Below the pieces are notes generated by a model. The model was not told the DNA's origin. It saw nothing but the letters and a program-made list of their open reading frames with translations, and did not search any database. The position numbers were made by a program, and so were the translations under genes. Positions 34,277-43,280 of a DNA stretch of 64,000 nucleotides are shown here, piece after piece; position 1 is the first letter of the stretch; every line of letters begins with the position of its first letter. This stretch comes from Anaerocolumna xylanovorans DSM 12503 (GTDB lineage Bacteria; Bacillota; Clostridia; Lachnospirales; Lachnospiraceae). The stretch covers positions 1,240,001 through 1,304,000 of the forward strand of contig NZ_FRFD01000003.1 in the NCBI RefSeq assembly GCF_900143645.1, read 5' to 3'.

Positions 34277-35641
34277 TTACAAGCCAAAACAGAATATACA
34301 ATATAAAGGAAAGTTGATTTTTCTATTATCTAATCCATTAACCGCTTTATTATCGGAGGAAACTTTTATTGCATGGGAAATAGCTGGGTGCTTTTCATGG
34401 AAAGAAGAAAGGCTCTTGGAACGGTTTGCACCTGCCTCTTTTACTTCCAGGGGAAGAACTTTTCCTGTAGAAGCTGAACTTATCACATGTGCCCGGGAAA
34501 TCTCTCTGTCTTTTAGCAGGAACAAAGAATGCAGCATAGAACTGGATTCCCAGTATCCAAAATCAATCCCTGCAGCATAGAGTGCCTGTGCCGTATAAGA
34601 CTCCAGCAGACCGCTGCGGAACTCTTCTCCTTTATCTGTACCGGCAATCCTGCTTAGGGAATGATACAGGCCTATATCGAAAAGATACATCTTCATACCG
34701 GCATTTTTAGAAAGAGTACCGGGTCCTTCCATGAAATTTTCTAATTCTTCCTCAGTAATTTTAGTATTATAAATTCCGAAACAGGTATTTTTCAGGTGAG
34801 AATGGCCTTCCATATAAAGGGTTTCGGTTGCTCCTTTACGTATTAATGCATATTGGAACTTCTTATTGCGCTTTGAAAGCTGTTTCGGTAATGAATAAAG
34901 TATCTGCTTCACTTTCAAACCACAGCCGTCACCTTTTTGAATGCCTGCTTCGAAAAGATAAGAAGAGAGAATATTTCTATGAATTTCCGTAATATTCTCT
35001 TTCCCTCCTGTTGTAACATATTCGTTTACGGCTATAGGCAGCCCTCCCACATACAGATAGTCCTCCAAGAGCTCTAACAGCTCCTTATGCACTATATCAG
35101 GGATTATAATACCATTTCTATATTGCTCTTTTATTACCTCGATATACCACTCATTTCCTGTTGCCATCAGGAATTCTTCAAAGTCAAGAGGACGAAGCGT
35201 CAGATATTGATAATCCCATTGAATAAAAGCTTTTTTAAGAACATCCCGTTCGGTGCTTGAGATAGCCAGGATATCTGCAGCAGGGAATTGCTTTTTTAAA
35301 TATTCAATGAAGATTTCAAAGTTGCCAGGGTATGTTATTTCGTCCAGCAGAAAAAGATGACTTTCTGATAATTCAGCCTCACATAAAGGCAGCTCTTTTC
35401 TATTTTTCGTTAAAATGCACGTAAAAAAGGCAGCCAAATCATCTTTGCCTGCCTGTAATATACTTTCTAAATTTACAGGATTATTTTCCAAGTTCAAATA
35501 AGTATAGGAATCATAATATGTATTTGCAAAGGCAAGAGCAAGGTATGTCTTACCCGTTCCCTTTGCGCCGCTTAAAATTAATGTTCTCTTATGTGAGGAA
35601 TCTTTCCAGTTTTCCAGTTGCGCAATTAATTTTCGTTTCAA
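34277..35641 (-). CDS. ATP-binding protein of the AAA_14/DUF4143 type
   Basis: 454 residues. Walker A GAKGTGKT lies at about 25-32 and Walker B in HLFLLDEI at about 96-103. A C-terminal DUF4143 domain with a nuclease-like fold follows (MYLFDIGLYHSL; ESYTAQALYAAG; LPLEVK). The family is widespread in Clostridia and Bacteroides and has no agreed function. Members are often present in many copies. It lies just downstream of rluD with a 13-base gap, so it may be read from the same transcript. Confidence 0.88.
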   Translation of the reverse strand: MKRKLIAQLENWKDSSHKRTLILSGAKGTGKTYLALAFANTYYDSYTYLNLENNPVNLESILQAGKDDLAAFFTCILTKNRKELPLCEAELSESHLFLLDEITYPGNFEIFIEYLKKQFPAADILAISSTERDVLKKAFIQWDYQYLTLRPLDFEEFLMATGNEWYIEVIKEQYRNGIIIPDIVHKELLELLEDYLYVGGLPIAVNEYVTTGGKENITEIHRNILSSYLFEAGIQKGDGCGLKVKQILYSLPKQLSKRNKKFQYALIRKGATETLYMEGHSHLKNTCFGIYNTKITEEELENFMEGPGTLSKNAGMKMYLFDIGLYHSLSRIAGTDKGEEFRSGLLESYTAQALYAAGIDFGYWESSSMLHSLFLLKDREISRAHVISSASTGKVLPLEVKEAGANRSKSLSSFHEKHPAISHAIKVSSDNKAVNGLDNRKINFPLYCIFCFGL

Positions 35642-35654
35642 AGCTTACTCCTTA

Positions 35655-36593
35655 TCACTGTTGTCTTCTTAATTTCATCAGAAGTTCTTCATAATAAGCA
35701 GGAAGCGGTGCTTCAAATTCCATGTATTCTCCCGTGGACGGATGAACAAAGCCCAAAACCCTTGCATGAAGCGCCTGACCCTCCAGGCTGAAATTACTCT
35801 TTTGATTGCTATAAAGTTCATCGCCTAATAACGGATGTCCGATACTGGCCATATGAACCCTTATCTGGTGTGTTCTTCCGGTTTCCAATGTGCATTCAAT
35901 ATGTGCGTAACGGTTCCCCAGATTCTCAAGAACCTGATAATGGGTAACTGCATGCTTGCCGTTTTTATGATTAATTGCCATCTTCTTACGGTCCACCGGA
36001 TGCCTTCCAATGGGAGCATCCACAACCCCCTGGCTTTCTTTAAAGGAATGGTATACCAAAGCATTATATTTGCGTGTAATAGAATGAACTTTCAGCTGAT
36101 CGGCAATAGCCTGATGAGCTTTATCATTTTTGCATACCACTAATACCCCTGTTGTATTCATATCAATCCGGTGTACAATGCCAGGCCTCATCACCCCATT
36201 AATTCCTGAAAGCTCCTCTTTGCAATGGTATAGCAGGGCATTTACCAGGGTATTGGTATAATGGCCTGCCGCAGGGTGCACTACCATCCCCTTCCCCTTA
36301 TTTACTACTATCACATCTTTATCTTCATAGATAATATCAAGAGGTATGTCTTCCGGCTTTAATTCCAGGTCAATAGGCGGAGGAAGGATGAGCTTAATGG
36401 CATCACCTGTATTCACTTTGTAGTTTGCCTTAACCGGTTTTTCGTTTACCAATATCCGCCCATCTGCAATAAGCTTTTGTATATAGGAACGTGTCAAATC
36501 CTCTTGGTTTTCAGCTAAGTAGCGGTCAATTCGTATACCGCCCTCTTCCTGTTCCACGAAGAAATCTAGTATTTCATCCTTCATACTCTTCAC
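35655..36593 (-). CDS. rluD: RluA-family pseudouridine synthase, RluD-like
   Basis: 312 residues: N-terminal S4 RNA-binding domain (IRIDRYLAENQEDLTRSYIQKLI) and a catalytic domain with the HRIDMNTTG motif, whose aspartate is the nucleophile. RluD makes pseudouridines in helix 69 of 23S rRNA. The start is GTG at 36593 overlapping the lspA stop as GTGA; an ATG at 36584 is a possible alternative since neither has a strong ribosome site. The lspA-rluD order is common across Firmicutes. Confidence 0.93.
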   Translation of the reverse strand: MKSMKDEILDFFVEQEEGGIRIDRYLAENQEDLTRSYIQKLIADGRILVNEKPVKANYKVNTGDAIKLILPPPIDLELKPEDIPLDIIYEDKDVIVVNKGKGMVVHPAAGHYTNTLVNALLYHCKEELSGINGVMRPGIVHRIDMNTTGVLVVCKNDKAHQAIADQLKVHSITRKYNALVYHSFKESQGVVDAPIGRHPVDRKKMAINHKNGKHAVTHYQVLENLGNRYAHIECTLETGRTHQIRVHMASIGHPLLGDELYSNQKSNFSLEGQALHARVLGFVHPSTGEYMEFEAPLPAYYEELLMKLRRQQ

Positions 36594-37135
36594 TTTTCTT
36601 TGTCTTCCTTCTCCTCTGTCTCATCATTTGTTACTGTTGTAACAGTTTTGGCAGATTTTAAAGATAAAAATTCAAAGTCCTCATCCTTATAATAGAACAA
36701 TCCCAATAAAATCAATAGGATGGAGGATAGGGTGACATAGCAGTCTGCTAAATTAAATACCGGGAAATCAATCAATTCAAAATATATGAAATCAACTACA
36801 TATCGGTTAAATATTCTATCAATAAGATTGCCTACCGCACCGGCACAAATAAAGACCAGTATAATCCGTATTGCATTATATCGTTTATCCGTTGGTACCT
36901 TTAAATAGAGAAACACCATTAGAGACAGCAATAAAAAGGTTAATATTATCAGAAATACGATTTGCCCGCTTAAAATTCCCCATACTGCTCCGTTGTTTTC
37001 GTGATAGGTAAACTGAAAAACTTTAGGAATGACAATAAACGGATTCTCCTTTAAATCTGAAGCCGCCAGATGCTTTGTAAATTGGTCCAATATAACTAAT
37101 AGAATAAAATATATAAAATGTCTGAATTTGCGCAT
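36590..37135 (-). CDS. lspA: Lipoprotein signal peptidase (signal peptidase II)
   Basis: A 181-residue integral membrane aspartyl protease that cleaves lipoprotein signal peptides after lipidation. Four transmembrane helices are visible. The catalytic aspartates are D115 in RYVVDFI and D131 in FNLADCY. NNGAVWGIL and GNLIDRIFN are the other conserved boxes. The C-terminal tail is longer than usual and charged (TNDETEEKEDKEK). It overlaps rluD by four bases. Confidence 0.95.
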   Translation of the reverse strand: MRKFRHFIYFILLVILDQFTKHLAASDLKENPFIVIPKVFQFTYHENNGAVWGILSGQIVFLIILTFLLLSLMVFLYLKVPTDKRYNAIRIILVFICAGAVGNLIDRIFNRYVVDFIYFELIDFPVFNLADCYVTLSSILLILLGLFYYKDEDFEFLSLKSAKTVTTVTNDETEEKEDKEK

Positions 37136-37153
37136 AATGCCTCCGAATGTATC

Positions 37154-38266
37154 CTATTTATTTTTTGATTTCATAATATAGTCAATTGCTTTTCGTATTT
37201 CCTCACCGGTAACCGTTGAATCCATCACAGCCTCTCCCACTTCCTTCAGGAGAATGAATTTTATCTTGTCACCGTCAACCTTCTTATCGTGAAAGACTGC
37301 TTCCAATATCCCTTCCGCTGATAAGCAGTTCTCCGGTAAGGCAACCGGCAGCTGGTAAGAAGATATTACTTCTTCTATTTCTTTAAACTCTTCCATAGTA
37401 AGGCTACCGCGCTGATAAGACAGATACGCTGACCCAGCCATACCGATTGAAACGCACTCCCCATGAAGAAGCTTAAAATCCATGCAGCGCTCAACGGAGT
37501 GCCCAATAGTATGTCCAAAATTTAAAAGAGCCCTTACTCCCTTTTCCGTGGGGTCAACCTCTACTACCTCCTGCTTGATTTCACAGGAACGAAACACCAT
37601 TTTTCTTAAAGCTTCCGGTTCCCTCTTAAGAATAAGGCTTCTGTTATCCTTTAGTTCTCTGTAATATTCCACATCCTTAATTAATCCATGCTTTATTACC
37701 TCGCCCATGCCATTTACAAACTGTCTGTCATCTAATGTATATAAATGAGCCAGGTTAATATATACCAATTTAGGCTGATGAAAAGCCCCTACCATATTCT
37801 TATAAGCATTAAAATCAACACCTGTCTTCCCGCCAATACTGCTGTCAACACAGGCCAGTAAAGTTGTCGGAATTTGCACGAAGGAGATGCCTCTAAGATA
37901 AGTTGCAGCCGCATAGCCTGTAAGATCTCCCACTACGCCTCCGCCTAATGCAAATAACATATCATTCCGGTCAAACTTGGAAAGGATTAATTTTTCATAC
38001 AGCTTCTCTACGGTGGAAAGTGTCTTGCTCTTTTCGCCGGCAGCAAATGTAAATGTCTCTACCACTTTAGCGTAATCCTTAAGAATTTCCAATAAGCTGC
38101 TTAAATGAAGTCCGCTCACCGTGGAATCCGTAACAATACAAACCTTCCTGCCCGTAAGGTTTAAAGCCTTTAGTTCTTCGTGCAATAAGCTGTAATCCTT
38201 TGCTATAACAATATCATATATGGGCTCATTATCCTTTTTTATAGTGATTCGATTGGAATTACTCAT
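37154..38266 (-). CDS. aroB: 3-dehydroquinate synthase
   Basis: 370 residues. Converts DAHP to 3-dehydroquinate, the second step of the shikimate pathway, using NAD and zinc. The NAD-binding GGGVVGDLTGYAAATYLRG and the PTTLLACVDSSIGGKTG segment (about 108-155) are classical. Metal ligands lie in GEVIKHG, GHTIGHSVE and LLHGECVS. The other aro genes are not in the window; aroB has been placed inside the divIVA-lspA segment of the cell-division block. Confidence 0.96.
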   Translation of the reverse strand: MSNSNRITIKKDNEPIYDIVIAKDYSLLHEELKALNLTGRKVCIVTDSTVSGLHLSSLLEILKDYAKVVETFTFAAGEKSKTLSTVEKLYEKLILSKFDRNDMLFALGGGVVGDLTGYAAATYLRGISFVQIPTTLLACVDSSIGGKTGVDFNAYKNMVGAFHQPKLVYINLAHLYTLDDRQFVNGMGEVIKHGLIKDVEYYRELKDNRSLILKREPEALRKMVFRSCEIKQEVVEVDPTEKGVRALLNFGHTIGHSVERCMDFKLLHGECVSIGMAGSAYLSYQRGSLTMEEFKEIEEVISSYQLPVALPENCLSAEGILEAVFHDKKVDGDKIKFILLKEVGEAVMDSTVTGEEIRKAIDYIMKSKNK

Positions 38267-38278
38267 AAAAGTTCCTTT

Positions 38279-38884
38279 CTATTCCTCTGTCAAATGATAG
38301 AATTCAAAAGCCGTATCCTCATCTGGCACATCTTTTGCCGCTGCTTTCTCTTCGGTCTTTCCTGCAGCCACATTGTATTGGAATTCTATATTGGGATTAT
38401 CCTTTAAAGAATCTATATCCTCTATATGTAAAGAAAATGCTTCACTTTCTAGCATTTCTGCCTGTGCTGCAGCAAGGTGCTTAAACTGCGCCCTATAGGC
38501 CTCATACTGCTGGGCCAGTTTTAAGGTCTGCTGTTTTAAAAGGACAACTTCCTTGTAGCTTTCCGAAATAATCAATGAAGCCTTTCCATTTGCCTCATCT
38601 TCAATGGCTTTGGCCTGTTTTCTGGCAGCCTCCTTCGTATCCTCGGCAGCCTGCTCTGCCAGCAAAAGTGCTCTTTGAAGTGTTTTCTCGATGGATTTAT
38701 AATAATTAATACCCTCGTTTAACGTATTTATCTTATCATTTAATTCCATGTTTTCTTTATACATGGTTTCGTAATTTTTTTGAAGTTCCAAAAGATAATT
38801 ATCTACATCCCTCTTATCATATCCGATACCTGATTTAAAATTCTTACTCTGTAATTCAATCGGTGTAATCATATTAATATCCAT
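38279..38884 (-). CDS. divIVA: DivIVA-domain protein
   Basis: 201 residues: N-terminal membrane-curvature-sensing segment (TPIELQSKNFKSGIGYDKRDVDNYL) followed by long coiled coils (about 30-145) and a short acidic tail. DivIVA marks poles and septa and recruits partners. The ATG at 38884 follows AGGAAAGG closely; an ATG four codons later (38872) is possible. It sits in the ylm cluster order divIVA-ylmH-yggT-sepF-yggS seen in many Firmicutes. The genome also carries minE (46343), so both topological systems are present. Confidence 0.92.
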   Translation of the reverse strand: MDINMITPIELQSKNFKSGIGYDKRDVDNYLLELQKNYETMYKENMELNDKINTLNEGINYYKSIEKTLQRALLLAEQAAEDTKEAARKQAKAIEDEANGKASLIISESYKEVVLLKQQTLKLAQQYEAYRAQFKHLAAAQAEMLESEAFSLHIEDIDSLKDNPNIEFQYNVAAGKTEEKAAAKDVPDEDTAFEFYHLTEE

Positions 38885-38966
38885 ACCTTTCCTATACCTG
38901 CAAGCTTTGGGCCGCAGGCATAAATTTGCGTGTGAATTATGCTTTTCAATAATCCACACTCTCCTC

Positions 38967-39728
38967 CTAGATGTATTTTAACAACGATACATAATACCGT
39001 CCTTTTTTCGTTTGGTTTTCAAGTCCTTTATATATGAATTTGCCATAACCTCTTACGGAAACCGTTTCATTCTCTTTTAGCTGGTAACTGTTGCTTTCCA
39101 CCAGCTTTCCATCTACAAATACCTTTCCTCCCGAAATCAGGGACAAAATGCTGCTTCTGGAAGATTGGAAGGCCAATGCAATAACAGCATCCAATCTTGG
39201 TGACGCCACACTTCCCTTTATCTCTTTAAAATCAACCGTGATTGCAGGAGCCTCATCCTCTAAAATCTCACAACGCACATTGGTGTGTTTTATCTTCTGA
39301 AGATTTTCCGCCAGAAAGACACTTAATTTGGCTTCACAGTAAACATAGCCCTCTTTTTCTTTTACCAGGATATCGCCAATCTTTCCCCTTTCAATCCCGA
39401 GATTCATAATAGAACCCAAAAAATCTCTATGGTTAAAATCATCGCTGTACTTTTTATTAAGAGGGGTTATCTTAAGACAGGCAATATAACCGGAAAAAGC
39501 CTTTACGGAGGAATCTCCGCAAAAGCACAGGATTTTCCTTTCAGCAGAATCAAAGCCACCGAAAAGTTCACAATCTACATCAGGCAATTCTGACTTCATG
39601 CTATGAAAAATACTGATTTCATTTAGGGTCAAAAAATCAGTATATGTATTCAGGTTCTTGTTGCAGGCAGTACGTGCCAAGTCAAGAAGCCTTTTTTTAA
39701 AAAGCTGTTCCTCTTTCTCTGTGTCCAT
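38967..39728 (-). CDS. ylmH: YlmH-type S4-domain RNA-binding protein
   Basis: 253 residues. The N-terminal two thirds match the YlmH region (FLTLNEISIF, FFGGF-like ELFGGFDSAERKIL). The C-terminal S4 domain (RLDAVIALAFQSSRSSILSLI) ends in a VRGYGKFIY strand. YlmH binds ribosome-associated RNA and is implicated in rescue of stalled 50S-peptidyl-tRNA complexes in Bacillus. Adjacent to divIVA and yggT in the normal ylm order. An AGGAG site precedes the ATG. Confidence 0.92.
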   Translation of the reverse strand: MDTEKEEQLFKKRLLDLARTACNKNLNTYTDFLTLNEISIFHSMKSELPDVDCELFGGFDSAERKILCFCGDSSVKAFSGYIACLKITPLNKKYSDDFNHRDFLGSIMNLGIERGKIGDILVKEKEGYVYCEAKLSVFLAENLQKIKHTNVRCEILEDEAPAITVDFKEIKGSVASPRLDAVIALAFQSSRSSILSLISGGKVFVDGKLVESNSYQLKENETVSVRGYGKFIYKGLENQTKKGRYYVSLLKYI

Positions 39729-39739
39729 AAATACTCCTG

Positions 39740-40000
39740 TTATAATAATCTTCCAAAGAAATCCTGCAGAAATAAAATTATGACAAAGCCAATTAACGGT
39801 GACAAATCTGCAGCCGGATTATTGAATATTGAGTATTTCAGCATAAACCTTACCGGTGTCAGAACAGGCTCTATCAATAAGGACAATAGGCTTTTAAGCT
39901 TGTCTCCGCCGCTGAACCAGGAAAGAAGCATATATAACAGCAATGCCATCTGCAATATAATAAAAAATGTATAAAAGGTTGTATATATCGTATGAATCAT
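39740..40000 (-). CDS. ylmG: YggT/YlmG-family membrane protein
   Basis: 86 residues, two transmembrane helices (about 8-27 and 62-82) with the family boxes LLSWFSGGD and EPVLTPVRFML. The family has been linked to membrane or nucleoid distribution and to thylakoid assembly in plants, but its biochemical role is unsettled. It starts 5 bases after sepF and belongs to the same transcript. Confidence 0.9.
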   Translation of the reverse strand: MIHTIYTTFYTFFIILQMALLLYMLLSWFSGGDKLKSLLSLLIEPVLTPVRFMLKYSIFNNPAADLSPLIGFVIILFLQDFFGRLL

Positions 40001-40005
40001 CTTTG

Positions 40006-40569
40006 TTAGAAATCCTTATTTAGTGTAGGTACTTCAAATCCGTTGCTTTGCAAAATATCAGAATAATCTCCTGAAATATCTACCGACTCAGGTGATATTA
40101 TAAAGATAAAACTGGATATCTGATGCAGTCTTCCGTTCATGGAATATACAGAGCCGGATATAAAATCCATTATGCGCTGTGCCAAATCCACATCCAGGCC
40201 TTCCAGATTAATAACGGCAGCCCGTCCGGATAACAGCATATCGCAGATTTCCTGTGAATCCTCAAAAGTTGAAGGCTTCATAATGCATACTTCAAAACCC
40301 TTAGGGCTTGTCCGAATGGGAACCACTTTGCTTTGGGAAGTCTTTTCCCGGTCTGTCTTACCAGGTTTTTCTCTTCTGGCTTCGTTTATGGCATTATTAA
40401 TCGTCTGTGAAGGCATCTCTGTCTCATAAGCAGGCTGGTACGCAGGTCTTACGGTTTTCTTCTCGACTTTCTCGGCACGTGTATATTCTTTCTCATCTTC
40501 ATAATCATCGTAATCATCATCTTCTGTTAATTTCAGCGAATCTAAAATACTTTTAAAAATATTTTCCAT
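40006..40569 (-). CDS. sepF: Cell division protein SepF
   Basis: 187 residues: N-terminal amphipathic membrane-targeting helix (FKSILDSLKL), a charged linker rich in Asp, Glu and Lys (about 15-85), and the C-terminal SepF domain (about 90-180) with VVINLEGLDVDLAQRIMDFISG and FIISPESVD. SepF polymerises into arcs and tethers FtsZ to the membrane. Position between yggS and yggT is canonical. Confidence 0.95.
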   Translation of the reverse strand: MENIFKSILDSLKLTEDDDYDDYEDEKEYTRAEKVEKKTVRPAYQPAYETEMPSQTINNAINEARREKPGKTDREKTSQSKVVPIRTSPKGFEVCIMKPSTFEDSQEICDMLLSGRAAVINLEGLDVDLAQRIMDFISGSVYSMNGRLHQISSFIFIISPESVDISGDYSDILQSNGFEVPTLNKDF

Positions 40570-40599
40570 ACTCCATGTCTCCTATCTGCAATTATAGTT

Positions 40600-41307
40600 T
40601 TAAACTGTACTATAATTACGTTCCCCAAAAATTCCGGTTCCAACCCGAACCATTGTAGCTCCTTCTTCAATGGCTACCTCATAATCTCCTGTCATTCCCA
40701 TTGATAGCACATCCATAGTAACATTATCAATGTTTTTCATTTTTATGTCAACATTTAATTGTCGCAATTTTCTAAAATACTTTCTATTTTTTTCAGCCTC
40801 GTCCACATTAGGAGCAATGGTCATCAATCCGCAAATATGCACATTGGAAAGCTTTGATATTTCCTGTATAAGAGGAACCACATCGTCCTCATAAACGCCG
40901 AATTTGCTTTCTTCTTTGGCCATATTTACTTCAATTAAGATATTGCAGATAATATTTTTCTTTTCTGCTTCCTTTTGTATCTGTGAAGCCAGCTTAAAGG
41001 AATCAACAGAATGAATAAGTGCCGCTTTATCAATGATATATTTAATCTTATTCGTCTGCAAATGGCCTATTAAATGCCACTGAATATCCTCCGGTAATTG
41101 CTCATATTTTTCGGTCAATTCCTGTACCTTGTTTTCACCAAATACCTTAATTCCCTCTCCGATTGCAACCTCTATATCAGAAACAGGTTTGGTCTTGCTT
41201 ACGGCTATCAGAGTTACTTCTTCTCTTTTTCTTCCTGCACGGGTACATGCTGCATTTATCCTTAGTTCCACTTCTTTTAGATTTGACTTTATTGTCTCAG
41301 CACTCAC
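40600..41307 (-). CDS. yggS: YggS-family PLP homeostasis protein
   Basis: 235 residues of the alanine-racemase N-terminal fold. The PLP lysine is in LIAVSKTKP (about residue 36). HLIGHLQTNK and the C-terminal LSMGMTGDYEVAIEEGATMVRVG segment are family hallmarks. It binds pyridoxal phosphate and keeps free PLP in balance; no racemase activity is expected. Start is GTG at 41307 after GAAAGGAG. A 27-base hairpin (41323-41349) lies just before the ribosome site. Confidence 0.94.
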   Translation of the reverse strand: MSAETIKSNLKEVELRINAACTRAGRKREEVTLIAVSKTKPVSDIEVAIGEGIKVFGENKVQELTEKYEQLPEDIQWHLIGHLQTNKIKYIIDKAALIHSVDSFKLASQIQKEAEKKNIICNILIEVNMAKEESKFGVYEDDVVPLIQEISKLSNVHICGLMTIAPNVDEAEKNRKYFRKLRQLNVDIKMKNIDNVTMDVLSMGMTGDYEVAIEEGATMVRVGTGIFGERNYSTV

Positions 41308-41322
41308 AATAACTCCTTTCGT

Positions 41323-41349
41323 GAATATTAAATCAAAGATTTGATATTC
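41323..41349 (-). promoter_or_regulatory. Hairpin directly upstream of the yggS ribosome site
   Basis: A 12-bp stem with one wobble pair and a 3-base loop (GAATATCAAATC / GATTTAATATTC on the minus strand). It sits between the HlyD-like gene and yggS and has no T tract. It may be a diverged member of the intergenic hairpin family at 16.2 and 56.1 kb. Confidence 0.45.
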
Positions 41350-41370
41350 CTGAATACGTAGTTGAAAAAT

Positions 41371-42759
41371 TTAATATATAATGGACTGTTCAGTAGCGGT
41401 ACTGCTGTCTAATGCAATATGGTCATATATGGAAAGACCATTTGGAGTATTCTTTTTTACAATACAGTATTCTTCATTTTCATAAAGAATTTCAATACGC
41501 CTAAATACCGCATACCCTTTGTTGACGTTATAAACACCCTTGAAGGTCTTTGTTTTCTCAAGCATAAAAGTATCGCTGTCATTATTCCCTTTTATTATAT
41601 CCCTGCTGTTAAATAACTTTGTATCAACATAAGCATAATTTTCATCCTGGTAATAGATATCCGTTGGTACAAATTCGTATGTAACTTTGTCCCCGCTGTC
41701 TCCGGATGATGTCACTATCCTTATAAGTCCATCTTTACCGGAATCACCGCCTTTTGTAAAATAGGATATGGGTACTTTATAGAACTTCTTCTCTGTAATA
41801 GCACTCATCGGTATTTTTATCCCTTCGGCTGAATTAATAACTATCTCCGTGGAAATAAACCTTTGATTAATGTACCGGGGCATATACTTACTAAGAGTTA
41901 CCTTGGCAAAATAATCCGTTCCTTTCTGGAATACTTTGACCGGTACTGTCTGTTCTAATCCATCTGTGGTAAAAATAATAGTTATCTTTTCATTATCCTT
42001 TATCTTTTCATACTGGTCTTCATTCAGCAGATATAAGATATTCCAGTCATCATCTGTTACTATCTTATACGCGGTACTTCCTCTCTTCTGAAGTTTTTTG
42101 GTACGCAGCTGTGTTTTCTGATAAACAGTCTTATCAAATGCCTTTGCAGTAGCAGCATCTGCCGTCATATCCTCATAGCCGTCTGTATAATATACAATCA
42201 CGCCGCTGGTATCAGTTTTTGCTATCTTTAAGGATGAGGTCTTATCTCTCAAAAGAGTTTTTAAATTCGTAAGCATGCTGTCATTGTAAAGCTGCATAGA
42301 AGAATTAGAAAGCTCTTCTTTTAGCTGGTATACATATGAAAAATTTCCATTATCATAATCCGTTTGAAAATCTGTTATATTACTCTTGATGGTGTCGGCA
42401 TCATCGGATGATATGTTATAATTGCCGTCATCCTCTGCCAGACTTTCTGATTCATCATCTCCTGCGTTTACGGAATATACTACAGAATTCTTTGAAACGC
42501 GTTCACCTTCTCTGTGGTAATAATTGATATACCCGGCCGTATCGGTAGTGACAATCTTCTCATCCCTGAATATCAGCCCGTCCAATACGAAGTCATCCGC
42601 TGTAGTTCCCTCTTTCACCTCATAAATAGTAAGATGGTCTTTTGTAAAATATAAGTATATATTAATCAGCACATAAATAAAAACAATAAAAAATGTAATT
42701 GCTCCTATATTGATGCTTCTGGCTTTTCTGAATTTTTTTACCTTACCTCCGGAACTCAA
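41371..42759 (-). CDS. HlyD-like membrane-fusion-type protein
   Basis: 462 residues with a single N-terminal transmembrane helix (about 17-36) and a large extracellular part. A lipoyl/barrel-sandwich-type half domain is seen near residues 60-95 (GLIFRDEKIVTTDTAGYINYYHREGERVSKNSVVY), with a beta-rich C-terminal region. Resembles HlyD-type adaptors, yet no transporter gene is nearby. Position upstream of yggS-sepF is shared with other Lachnospiraceae as far as I recall. Start is TTG at 42759 with GGGGG about 9 bases upstream. Function is not known. Confidence 0.7.
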   Translation of the reverse strand: MSSGGKVKKFRKARSINIGAITFFIVFIYVLINIYLYFTKDHLTIYEVKEGTTADDFVLDGLIFRDEKIVTTDTAGYINYYHREGERVSKNSVVYSVNAGDDESESLAEDDGNYNISSDDADTIKSNITDFQTDYDNGNFSYVYQLKEELSNSSMQLYNDSMLTNLKTLLRDKTSSLKIAKTDTSGVIVYYTDGYEDMTADAATAKAFDKTVYQKTQLRTKKLQKRGSTAYKIVTDDDWNILYLLNEDQYEKIKDNEKITIIFTTDGLEQTVPVKVFQKGTDYFAKVTLSKYMPRYINQRFISTEIVINSAEGIKIPMSAITEKKFYKVPISYFTKGGDSGKDGLIRIVTSSGDSGDKVTYEFVPTDIYYQDENYAYVDTKLFNSRDIIKGNNDSDTFMLEKTKTFKGVYNVNKGYAVFRRIEILYENEEYCIVKKNTPNGLSIYDHIALDSSTATEQSIIY

Positions 42760-42969
42760 ATCTTAACCCCCTCTGTATTTCCTTCTATCTATTATACTTA
42801 CTACACACGAAGAATAAAAGCCCTAAATTAATAATTTTGCCTCTTATTTTAATTCTTAATTTAATAAAAGTATATGGTATCATTGCATTACTCTTTTAGC
42901 TTCCTGACAAAACAGGAATAATATGTACAAAAATGGCAACAATAAAAAATGCAAGAAGGAGGTAATCAA

Positions 42970-43167
42970 GTGAAAACATTAGATTATATCGCATTGACAC
43001 TTGTCATCATCGGCGCCATCAATTGGGGTCTCATCGGCTTCTTGGGATTTGACCTTGTAAGAGTCATATTTGGTGATATGACATTAATGTCCAGAATCAT
43101 TTATGCTCTGGTAGGTATTGCAGGCTTATATGCCCTGAGTTATTTTGGAAGACTTCGCAGTGAATAA
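42970..43167 (+). CDS. DUF378 small membrane protein
   Basis: 65 residues with two transmembrane helices: LDYIALTLVIIGAINWGLIG and LMSRIIYALVGIAGLYALSYF. The NWGLIG motif and length fit DUF378. The GTG at 42970 follows GGAGG by 7 bases; an in-frame ATG at 42949 lies upstream of the ribosome site. Function unknown. It is the only plus-strand gene between 32 kb and the end of the window. Confidence 0.85.
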   Translation: MKTLDYIALTLVIIGAINWGLIGFLGFDLVRVIFGDMTLMSRIIYALVGIAGLYALSYFGRLRSE

Positions 43168-43203
43168 TGGTGAATCCGCTTTTATCACTGTAAAATAACC
43201 CAG

Positions 43204-43219
43204 CTATGGTATACCATAG
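43204..43219. repeat. Perfect 16-base palindrome after the DUF378 gene
   Basis: CTATGGTATACCATAG, fully self-complementary, 37 bases after the DUF378 stop and before the terminator. With no loop it is more like a protein-binding site or dimerising RNA end than a hairpin. Confidence 0.5.
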
Positions 43220-43235
43220 GATCAGAAGTCAGCAA

Positions 43236-43280
43236 ATAAAATAAGAGGCAGGTAAATTAATCACCTGCCTCTTATTTTAT
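43236..43280. terminator. Bidirectional terminator, DUF378 and P-loop gene
   Basis: A perfect 18-bp stem (43236-43253 with 43263-43280) and a 9-base loop between convergent genes; the outer part of the stem is A/T and supplies the U tract in both directions. Confidence 0.9.

Noticed and set aside
34158..34580. 140-codon plus-strand reading frame
   Set aside because: It is antisense to the end of the DUF4143 ATPase gene, has no ribosome site, low-complexity composition, and starts inside the second BlaI-like operator.
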